Positions 1 to 6,670 of a stretch of DNA of 14,743 nucleotides are shown here, one piece after another (position 1 is the stretch's first letter; each line of letters opens with the position of its first letter). Position numbers and translations under genes: made by a program. The notes below the pieces were generated by a model. That model saw nothing but the letters and a program-made list of their open reading frames with translations. It did no database searches and was not told the origin of the DNA. Location of the stretch: positions 1 to 14,743 of the forward strand of contig JAMCVO010000418.1 in NCBI GenBank assembly GCA_023475715.1, in the 5' to 3' direction. The stretch is from Actinomycetota bacterium (GTDB taxonomy: Bacteria > Actinomycetota > Humimicrobiia > Humimicrobiales > Humimicrobiaceae).

Positions 1-147
1 GCTGCGATTAAGACAGCATTAACCAATGATAAGTTAGTTGATTTAGGAACGGAAATTAATTTCAAAATTGTTAAAAAAAAATTAATGCAGGACGTGATTA
101 AACCTAAAATAATTGATTTGTATGAAAATGTCAAAAAAGACTATTAA
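1..147 (+). CDS. C-terminal end of a probable GT4-family glycosyltransferase (5' truncated)
   Basis: The window opens inside a reading frame that runs from base 1 to a TAA at 145-147 and encodes the last 48 residues of a protein. The tail has the rhythm usual at the end of group 1 (GT4) glycosyltransferases: an 'AI.TALTNDKLVDLG' helix, a short connector, then a final helix ending 'KIIDLYENVKK'. In GT4 enzymes this C-terminal helix packs back on the N-terminal Rossmann domain. No catalytic residue lies in the visible part, so the family call rests on the tail pattern and on the polysaccharide context. The following epimerase gene starts inside this reading frame, with a 26 bp overlap if it begins at 122, so the two are probably co-transcribed. 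The donor sugar cannot be inferred. Confidence 0.6.
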   Translation, partial: AAIKTALTNDKLVDLGTEINFKIVKKKLMQDVIKPKIIDLYENVKKDY

Positions 148-1057
148 TAAAAAAGTTTTGATAACAGGAGGCGCAGGCTTTATTGGTTCCCATTTAACTG
201 AATTTTTTTTGGCAAAAGGATACGCTGTTTTAGTGCTAGATAATTTTTTTTCTGGCAAAAGAGAATATTTACCCAAAGACAATAATTTAACTATTGTTAA
301 AGGAGATATATTAGATTTTAAATTGATGCAAAAAGAGATAGTGAATTTTAATCCTTCAATTGTTTATCATTTAGCTGCGATGCATTATATTCCTTTATGT
401 AATTTAAAACCTTATTTAACAATCAGAGTTAATGTTGTAGGTGTTAACAACCTATTGACAATCTGTGAGAAACTTAAGCTTAAAAGTTTAGTTTTTGCTT
501 CAACTGGAGCAATTTATAAAGAACAGCAGGCTAATTTAACTGAAGAGTCAGCGATTGAACCTCAAGATATTTACAGTATTACAAAATATACAGCTGAATA
601 TCTTGTCAAACTTTATTATCAAAAGACAAAACAAAATGTAATCATTGCTAGATTATTTAATGTGTTTGGCCCGAGAGAGACAAACCCTCATATCCTTCCG
701 TCAATAATTGAGCAAATTCAAAAAGGTTCAAAAATTATTAAAATAGGAAATCTACACACGAAGAGAGATTATATTCATGTTGAAGATGTAGTAAGAGCAC
801 TTTACTTGATAGGAACCAAAAAATTAGATGATTTTGAAGTTTTTAATATTGGTTTCGGTAAAGAGCGCTCTGTAATGGATATTATCAAGATATGTAAAAC
901 GATTACCAAAAAAGACTTAAAAATTGTACAATTACAATCTCTTGTAAGAAGTCAAGACAGAATCAGTCAATTAGCTAATATCACAAAAATAAAGAAAAAA
1001 TTAAAATGGATCCCAAGACAAACAATCGAAACATATTTAAATCATGTTTTAACTTAA
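122..1057 (+). CDS. NAD-dependent nucleotide-sugar epimerase/dehydratase (extended SDR)
   Basis: This is a 311-residue extended short-chain dehydrogenase/reductase, probably acting on a cytoplasmic NDP-sugar. The Rossmann motif GGAGFIG is at residues 16-22, an acidic residue ends strand 2 (D40, NAD preference), GD at 61-62 contacts adenine, and S127/T128 with Y151xxxK155 form the catalytic set. The KRDYIHVEDV stretch typical of UDP-glucose/UDP-GlcNAc 4-epimerases and related dehydratases/decarboxylases follows near residue 220. Length fits the family (about 310-340). The start is uncertain: ATG at 122, ATG at 128 and TTG at 113 are in frame and none has an SD. I chose 122 because nothing before it is conserved. 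The gene overlaps the upstream glycosyltransferase and ends 1 bp before the exporter permease. Family membership is clear, but epimerase versus dehydratase or decarboxylase, and the substrate, are not. Confidence 0.85.
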   Translation: MKMSKKTINKKVLITGGAGFIGSHLTEFFLAKGYAVLVLDNFFSGKREYLPKDNNLTIVKGDILDFKLMQKEIVNFNPSIVYHLAAMHYIPLCNLKPYLTIRVNVVGVNNLLTICEKLKLKSLVFASTGAIYKEQQANLTEESAIEPQDIYSITKYTAEYLVKLYYQKTKQNVIIARLFNVFGPRETNPHILPSIIEQIQKGSKIIKIGNLHTKRDYIHVEDVVRALYLIGTKKLDDFEVFNIGFGKERSVMDIIKICKTITKKDLKIVQLQSLVRSQDRISQLANITKIKKKLKWIPRQTIETYLNHVLT

Positions 1058-1058
1058 G

Positions 1059-1898
1059 ATGGAAACAGATGTTAAAATTTACAGGCCTCATTTAAAAGAA
1101 GGATTAAATATAGCCTTACCGTTAATGGTAAGAAGTTTAATTAATAGCAGGGAGTTAATTCTCAGATTAATTACGCGGGATATCAAAGCAAAATATAAAC
1201 AATCTTTATTTGGATGGCTTTGGGTATTTATCACTCCCTTTATGACGATGGTTGCGTTCCTGTTATTGAATGTCTCAGGTATTATCGTGATCGGGTCAAT
1301 ACCCGTCCCTTATCCAATCTTTGGATTATTAGGGATAATTTTTTGGTATACTCTCGGCAGTGGTTGGGTAGCTCTAACAAATAGTCTTACTTCTGCAGGC
1401 ACGCTGATTGGTAAAATTAATTTTCCCAGGGAAGTATTGGTCTTTTCCGCGATTGGGCAGATGGTGATTGATCTCTTCGTGCAATTTATTTTAGTAATTT
1501 TGATCTACTTCTTCTATGGTTTGTTTCCATCTATCTGGCTTTTTCTGATACCCGTATTTATTATTCCGCTTATTTTATTGTCTCTGGGCTTAGGATTTAT
1601 TACTTCACTTTTAAATGTGGTAGTTCGGGATACAGTCAATTTTGTTAGTATCTTCATGAATTTTGTTTTATTTTTAATGCCGATTATGTATGTGATTCCC
1701 AAAGCGGGTATATTAAGCCTGTTAAATCGATATAACCCGGTTTTTTATCTGATAAATTGCCCGCGTAATCTAATAATATCTGGCAACTTTCAAGATGCCG
1801 AAAGTTATTTATTGTCTATCCTGTTTTCGGTGGTTATTTTTCTGATGGGATGGTATGTCTTTTATATGTCCGAGTCAAAATTAGCCGAAAGAATATGA
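1059..1898 (+). CDS. wzm: ABC-2 type polysaccharide export permease (Wzm-like)
   Basis: This 279-residue membrane protein is the transmembrane half of a polysaccharide ABC exporter of the Wzm/KpsM/TagG group, which moves lipid-linked polymer across the inner membrane. The cytoplasmic N-terminal segment has the family signature 'RELILRLITRDIKAKYKQSLFG' split around residues 31-52, an amphipathic interface helix ahead of the first span. About six hydrophobic segments follow, near residues 52-78, 85-105, 126-153, 158-183, 194-214 and 249-269. Length is normal for Wzm (about 260-280). The start ATG lies 1 bp after the upstream stop and has no clear SD. The stop overlaps the ATPase start in an ATGA, as expected for two subunits made in fixed ratio. 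TagG or KpsM orthology is possible, but the Wzt-type partner favours the Wzm name. Confidence 0.9.
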   Translation: METDVKIYRPHLKEGLNIALPLMVRSLINSRELILRLITRDIKAKYKQSLFGWLWVFITPFMTMVAFLLLNVSGIIVIGSIPVPYPIFGLLGIIFWYTLGSGWVALTNSLTSAGTLIGKINFPREVLVFSAIGQMVIDLFVQFILVILIYFFYGLFPSIWLFLIPVFIIPLILLSLGLGFITSLLNVVVRDTVNFVSIFMNFVLFLMPIMYVIPKAGILSLLNRYNPVFYLINCPRNLIISGNFQDAESYLLSILFSVVIFLMGWYVFYMSESKLAERI

Positions 1899-3154
1899 TG
1901 AACTCTTATGTAATTGAAGCAGATAATGTCTCTAAAAAGTATTGCAGACAACTAAATAAGTCGATTAGGTATGGTTTAACCGATATCTCAAAAAGTTTTA
2001 TTGGTATACCAACTCATTCCTCAAAATTAAGAGCCGGTGAATTCTGGGCTGTGAATAATATTTCTTTCGATGTTAAACAAGGAGAATCTTTAGGAATAAT
2101 TGGTCCAAACGGCTCCGGGAAAAGCACGCTACTCAAGCTTTTAAACGGTATCTTTATGCCCGATAAAGGAAAAATTAAAGTGAAAGGAAGAGTAGGAGCT
2201 TTGATTGAGATTGGTGCCGGTTTTCATCCTCTTTTAACCGGTCGAGAGAATATTTATGTTAATGGTGCGATTTTGGGAATGACAACTCGAGAAACCCATA
2301 AGAAATTTAGAAGCATTGTTGAGTTTGCCGATATTGGTAATTTTCTTGACGCGCCGGTAAAGACGTATTCCAGCGGTATGTATGTGCGACTAGGATTTGC
2401 GGTGGCAGTACATTCTGAACCGGATATTTTATTAGTTGACGAAGTGTTGGCAGTTGGGGACAGTGTTTTTATTACAAAATGCTATCAAAAAATTAATGAA
2501 ATTAAAAAAATAAATCACACCACAATAATCTTAGTTTCTCATAATCTTGCCACAGTCGAAAAATTTTGTGATCGGGGAATTTTTCTTAACCGAGGAAGAA
2601 TCGAGAGTATTGGAAAAATCCATAAAGTGATACATAATTACCAAACCTTGATAAATAAATTATTAGATAAACAAGGTAACGTTAAAGATATCGTCCCCGG
2701 GTTTCCTCATTGTACAAAGGAGATTCAAATATCCGGAGTAAAGTTTTTAGACGGTGATGACATGGAAAAAAAGGAATTTGCCCCGGGGGAGTGCATAAAT
2801 ATTCAAATCGGGTACAAAGCAGAAAAACCCATCAATGATGCAATCTTTCAAATAGCGATCGTTAATCGTGAGGGGATAACGGTATCGGTTTTAGGAACCC
2901 ATTTTGACAACATTAGTCTTAAAAATATTCCTACAAATGGTATTGTCGAGTGTCGGATTGATAATTTGCCACTATTATTAAATAAATATTGGTTAACCGT
3001 TACCGTTTATGACAAAACTCATAATATCACCTTTGATTACTGGAACGGCAATTTTTTCAATAAATTCTTTTGGATACAACCAGATCTAATCAGCCGAAAA
3101 ATGGCGCAGTACACACCAATCGTAAAAATACCTGGTAAATGGAGTCTTAAATAA
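1895..3154 (+). CDS. wzt: Polysaccharide ABC exporter ATPase with C-terminal carbohydrate-binding domain (Wzt-like)
   Basis: This 419-residue protein powers the Wzm-like permease. The N-terminal nucleotide-binding domain (residues about 5-250) has Walker A GPNGSGKST at 70-78, signature YSSGM at 158-162, Walker B ILLVDEVLAVGD at 178-189 with catalytic E183, and H-loop H216. The pre-Walker region 'SIRYGLTDI' at 23-31 is typical of Wzt/TagH ATPases. Residues about 275-405 match the Wzt C-terminal beta-sandwich pattern ('ISGVKFLDGD', 'GECINIQIGYKAEKPINDAIF', 'FDNISLKNIP'). In E. coli O8/O9a that domain binds the modified non-reducing end of the glycan before export. I start at ATG 1895, inside the permease stop (ATGA). 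An upstream in-frame start near 1850 would add a prefix lying wholly inside the permease gene and is unlikely. ATG 1898 is an equal alternative. Confidence 0.93.
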   Translation: MMNSYVIEADNVSKKYCRQLNKSIRYGLTDISKSFIGIPTHSSKLRAGEFWAVNNISFDVKQGESLGIIGPNGSGKSTLLKLLNGIFMPDKGKIKVKGRVGALIEIGAGFHPLLTGRENIYVNGAILGMTTRETHKKFRSIVEFADIGNFLDAPVKTYSSGMYVRLGFAVAVHSEPDILLVDEVLAVGDSVFITKCYQKINEIKKINHTTIILVSHNLATVEKFCDRGIFLNRGRIESIGKIHKVIHNYQTLINKLLDKQGNVKDIVPGFPHCTKEIQISGVKFLDGDDMEKKEFAPGECINIQIGYKAEKPINDAIFQIAIVNREGITVSVLGTHFDNISLKNIPTNGIVECRIDNLPLLLNKYWLTVTVYDKTHNITFDYWNGNFFNKFFWIQPDLISRKMAQYTPIVKIPGKWSLK

Positions 3155-3159
3155 TAAAT

Positions 3160-4071
3160 ATGCGAAAAATAAAAATTTTACTCAATAGTAGCTGCTACCC
3201 AACCAACATTGGCAACGCCTTTATTGATATGGGGATTATTTCTTCCATTAATAGTGCGTTAAAAGACAGAGGAACAGTTATCCATATCGGTCGTATGTCC
3301 AATTATCTCTTTTTAAGAGCGGGGAAATTAGCCAATACTTTGCCGGTTGACGAAATGGTTAATTGTGATTATCTGGTAATGGGAGGAATGGTAATGTGTG
3401 AAGATCATCTTCGTGGAGCAGCAAAGACATTAAGAAATTTTACTAAACGTGGTACTAAAATAATCATCATTGGCGGAGGAGCACAATATTACAGTGATCG
3501 GGAAATTGATAAAGTTCGGGAACTATTACGTGACATTCATATTTATGGATTCATTTCCCGAGACAGATATACTTTCAAGAATTATAAAGATCTGGCAACT
3601 TATAGCTATGATGGTATTGATAACGGCTTTTTCCTTAAAGAGGCTTATAAACCGATCAAGCTAAATTTTCCGGAATATCTAGTGATTAATTTTGACTCTT
3701 CTGCTGAGCCGGAAATCAACCCGGGGAACCGTTTGGTGATTCGGACACACCATAGTAACTGGCCTGAGTTTTGTAAGCCAGAATTCTTTGAACAACCTTA
3801 TACTTTGATTTCCGATTTAGCTTCTGATTATCTTAACCTTTATTCTCAAGCGAGTATTACTTTCACCGACCGTATTCATGCGGCAATTGCTACTTTAGCT
3901 TATGGTAAAAGAGCAAGATTGTATTTTGTCGAAGGTGATAAACGTCTCTATATGTTTGAGCGGTTAGGTCTTTCTAGAATCAATAAAGCTATTGTTTCCT
4001 TAAGCCCAAAACTGATTAAAAAAGAAAGAAAGAATCAAATCATCTTCCTGCAAAAAATTCTCATAAAGTAA
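3160..4071 (+). CDS. Polysaccharide pyruvyl transferase-like protein, stand-alone
   Basis: This 303-residue protein resembles the polysaccharide pyruvyl transferase family (CsaB/WcaK/ExoV type), which adds a pyruvate ketal from phosphoenolpyruvate to a sugar in a surface polymer. The fold resembles a GT-B. Visible marks are the N-terminal 'CYPTNIGNAFIDMGI' around residues 12-26 (variant of the N-x-GD-A motif), 'CDYLVMGGMVM' at 69-79, the 'IIIIGGGAQYY' strand at 101-111, and the C-terminal TDRIHAAIATLA at 236-247, equivalent to the family GxRMHA motif. The usual GD in the first motif is GN here, and the protein is shorter than most members (about 350-400), so the acceptor or even the activity could differ. 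It lies 5 bp after the Wzt gene and 4 bp before a second, fused pyruvyl transferase. No SD is apparent. Cytoplasmic, with no signal peptide. Confidence 0.75.
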   Translation: MRKIKILLNSSCYPTNIGNAFIDMGIISSINSALKDRGTVIHIGRMSNYLFLRAGKLANTLPVDEMVNCDYLVMGGMVMCEDHLRGAAKTLRNFTKRGTKIIIIGGGAQYYSDREIDKVRELLRDIHIYGFISRDRYTFKNYKDLATYSYDGIDNGFFLKEAYKPIKLNFPEYLVINFDSSAEPEINPGNRLVIRTHHSNWPEFCKPEFFEQPYTLISDLASDYLNLYSQASITFTDRIHAAIATLAYGKRARLYFVEGDKRLYMFERLGLSRINKAIVSLSPKLIKKERKNQIIFLQKILIK

Positions 4072-4075
4072 AATC

Positions 4076-6670
4076 ATGACAAAAGTAGCACAAACCAGAA
4101 AATTAGCAAAGGACGTCCTTGAAGTTTTCGCAAAAAATTTATGCATTCGTTGTGGTTTTTGTCAGTATGGTTGTCCAGGACTAAACATCGATTTTAATAA
4201 ACTAAACCGTGTTTATTTTGGAAAAGAGCCAAAAAACATCTTAATTGGTAATTACCGCAGTATTTGGGCAGGATGGGCAACTGATGGTACTCATAGGTAT
4301 CAAGCCGCTTCAGGTGGCCTTGTTACTACTTTGCTTGTTCATGCTTTGGAAGAGAAATTGATTAGTGGTGCGGTTGTTCTAGGTTATAACAAGGAAAATC
4401 CGTTAATACCCAAAGCATATATCGCCAGAAACCCAAAAGAGGTTATTAACGCTTCGGGGTCGAACTATCTCTCTGGTTCGATCGGTCATCTAATACCGGA
4501 AATCTTAAATAAGAAAGGTAAATATGCTGTCGTTGGTCAACCTTGCCATCTAGCTGCTTTAAGGATTGCTCAGTTAACCAATAAAAGTCTAAGAGAGAAA
4601 ATTATTTATCATTTTGGTTTATTTTGCCAAACTAAAACAACTCAAGCGGGACTGGATTTTTGGTTTAAGGTAAACAATATCAATAAACAGGATGTTGTCA
4701 GACTTAACTATCGTGGTAACGGTTGGCCGGGTGGTATGACTCTTAAACTCAAAAATGATACAAGCCGTTTCTTTCCTTTAGGATTCTATTGGCAATTTTT
4801 GGAGAAATTCACACCAAGAAGATGCACATTGTGTACTGATTCACTAGCAGAACTGGCTGATATTTCTTTTGGTGACGCTTGGGTATCAGAGTATGAAAAA
4901 GATACTTTAGGTACATCAATTGCCGTGATTAGGACGTCGATTGGTGAGAAATTATTAAAAAGCGCGATTAAACATGAAGTAATTTGTGGAACTAATGTCG
5001 ATAAGGAAATGTTGATTAGGTCTCAAAAAGTCTCATTAAAATTTAAAAAGGATAGCTATTATTATCGTACTAAACTCTTATCGTTCTTCGGAGTAACTGT
5101 ACCTGTTTTTAAAGGTAATTATCGGGTTGGCGGATCAGGTTCTTACCCCGAGGCCGCCAATTTCTATTTAACTAGGTGGTTTTATCAACAACGAATATTC
5201 TGGCCCTTTATTTATTATTGGAAAGCACGCATATTACCGCAATTAAAAAGGCTTGGAAAACAAATGCGTCTGTTCATTTTCAGAATAATTTCCCTCACTC
5301 TTAATCCTATATTTTACGTTGCTGCAAAATTTAATCACTTTCTATTATTAAATCTTTTTATTTCTAAGAAAAAACATTTTCAAAAGATAAACAATATCTT
5401 AATAATCAATCAAGCGGATATGCTGAATAAAGGAGATGCAGCCATTTTATCAGGAACACTTAAAATAGTTAAAAAAGCATTCCCTAAAGCGAAGCTTGTT
5501 ATTTCTTCCCATACTCCTAAAATTGATCAACCACGGGTGACTTATCCGGTGATACAAAGTTTTCGTTTCTTAAAAAACGAGAGTAATTTTTTATCATTCC
5601 TTAATTCTTCACAACTTTTATTTTCGGTTTTGATATTACATCTCACAAGCTCTTCTGCGATTTTGCAATCTTCGCCTCTTAAGAAGTTTATCGATAAGAG
5701 TTTACTGGAATTTATTAAAGCTGATTTAATAATACATCGTGGTGGAGATAATCTGACAGAGGATTACGGGATACCTTACATTTACTTTGAATCTTTATTA
5801 ATTGCCATATTATTGAGAAAGCCAACTATTGTAATGGGGGAATCGATTGGACCTTTTACTCAGAGAATCAGTAAGAATTTGGCTTCAAAAATTTTAAATA
5901 ACATAGAGGTGATTGTTACCCGAGAAACTCTTTCCGTTAACAACCTTAAGCAATTAAATCTTACAAAACCGAAAATAATTATTCTTCCTGATTTGGCATT
6001 TAGTTTAGCTCCTTCTCCTCTTAAAAATCTTTCGCTTTTTTTAAAATCAGAGAAAATTAAAAATATTAAAAAACCGGTTTTTGTGATTTCACTAAGTGCT
6101 TTAATCGCAAAATACGCTTTCTTAGGGATTAATAATAACCAAAAAGTCAATCAACTCATGCTGGCACTCGTTAAAACAATCAATTATTTACAGAAGGAAT
6201 ATAAAGCGTCGATTGTATTTCTTCCACATGTGATTGGCGAGGGTAATGATGATCGAGTTATTAGCCAGGAAATTGTAGAGAAATTAAGAAATCGTCGAAA
6301 AGTTTACATCTTAAATAAAGAGCATTCACACGAAGATTATAGACTGTTTTTAAAAACTTATGCAGATTTTTTTATTGGTGCACGAATGCACGCTAACATA
6401 GCAGCAGTATCGGTGGGTATACCAACGATTGCTTTTTCATATAGTCATAAAACGGATGGTATTATCGGAGAGATGTTAGGGCAGAAAGATTCCATAATTG
6501 ATCTTCGAAAAATAAAAAATGGAAGTCAGCTTTATCAGGAAATTATCCAAAAAACTAATCGATTATGGAATAAAAGGAGTCAAATAAAAAAAGAGCTTAT
6601 ATTGGGAGTGACTAAATTACAACAGAAGACAGAAGATTATATTAAATTGTTAAGAGAGAATTTTTCATGA
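4076..6670 (+). CDS. Fusion: FrhB-type Fe-S/flavin domain plus polysaccharide pyruvyl transferase
   Basis: One uninterrupted 864-residue frame joins two domains. Residues about 20-340 match the F420 hydrogenase/dehydrogenase beta-subunit (FrhB/FdhB) family: a 4Fe-4S cysteine set C23, C26, C29, C33; SGGLVT at 79-84; GQPCHLAALR at 154-163 with C157; C184 in GLFCQ; and RRCTLC at 248-253 followed by SFGDAW at 264-269. A basic and aromatic/hydrophobic linker (about 345-435) leads to a pyruvyl transferase domain (about 438-860) with NKGDAAI at 451-457, HRGGDN at 554-559, GESIGPF at 588-594 and GARMHAN at 768-774. Known of the family: such FrhB-like proteins occur near pyruvyl transferase genes, and their role there is not established. 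Inference: a redox step linked to pyruvylation. An internal ATG at 5264 could allow separate production of the second domain, but it has only a weak SD. The downstream gene overlaps by ATGA. Confidence 0.88.
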   Translation: MTKVAQTRKLAKDVLEVFAKNLCIRCGFCQYGCPGLNIDFNKLNRVYFGKEPKNILIGNYRSIWAGWATDGTHRYQAASGGLVTTLLVHALEEKLISGAVVLGYNKENPLIPKAYIARNPKEVINASGSNYLSGSIGHLIPEILNKKGKYAVVGQPCHLAALRIAQLTNKSLREKIIYHFGLFCQTKTTQAGLDFWFKVNNINKQDVVRLNYRGNGWPGGMTLKLKNDTSRFFPLGFYWQFLEKFTPRRCTLCTDSLAELADISFGDAWVSEYEKDTLGTSIAVIRTSIGEKLLKSAIKHEVICGTNVDKEMLIRSQKVSLKFKKDSYYYRTKLLSFFGVTVPVFKGNYRVGGSGSYPEAANFYLTRWFYQQRIFWPFIYYWKARILPQLKRLGKQMRLFIFRIISLTLNPIFYVAAKFNHFLLLNLFISKKKHFQKINNILIINQADMLNKGDAAILSGTLKIVKKAFPKAKLVISSHTPKIDQPRVTYPVIQSFRFLKNESNFLSFLNSSQLLFSVLILHLTSSSAILQSSPLKKFIDKSLLEFIKADLIIHRGGDNLTEDYGIPYIYFESLLIAILLRKPTIVMGESIGPFTQRISKNLASKILNNIEVIVTRETLSVNNLKQLNLTKPKIIILPDLAFSLAPSPLKNLSLFLKSEKIKNIKKPVFVISLSALIAKYAFLGINNNQKVNQLMLALVKTINYLQKEYKASIVFLPHVIGEGNDDRVISQEIVEKLRNRRKVYILNKEHSHEDYRLFLKTYADFFIGARMHANIAAVSVGIPTIAFSYSHKTDGIIGEMLGQKDSIIDLRKIKNGSQLYQEIIQKTNRLWNKRSQIKKELILGVTKLQQKTEDYIKLLRENFS

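Noticed and set aside
113..121. TTG start extending the epimerase upstream
   Set aside because: Gives MIC before the ATG at 122, with no SD and no conserved residues; ATG 122 or 128 is preferred.
82..282. Minus-strand open frame opposite the start of the epimerase gene
   Set aside because: Low-complexity peptide, fully covered by two well-supported + strand genes, no SD and no recognisable family. The other minus-strand frames (1514-1702, 5860-6150, 6889-7080, 7238-7435, 8008-8253, 11581-11802, 12042-12242) were rejected for the same reasons.
470..489. Near-palindrome around the TTAAGCTTAA sequence in the epimerase gene
   Set aside because: Only the 10-bp core is perfect and it is AT-rich, so chance is likely; it lies in coding sequence with no promoter elements around it.
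1..1057. Impression that parts of the first kilobase are more AT-rich than the exporter genes, suggesting a transfer boundary
   Set aside because: Lines sampled by eye vary from about 22% to 43% GC within the same gene, so no boundary can be supported without a proper composition scan.
1850..1894. Longer Wzt start inside the permease gene
   Set aside because: The added 15 residues are out-of-frame permease sequence with no family match; the ATGA overlap at 1895 is the natural start.
3470..3664. Small + strand frame inside the first pyruvyl transferase gene
   Set aside because: Different-frame shadow of a well-supported gene, no SD, no recognisable product. The same applies to 12206-12400.
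6379..6394. Short inverted repeat GTGCA/TGCAC
   Set aside because: Falls on the codons of the conserved GARMHA motif; a 5-bp arm is expected by chance.
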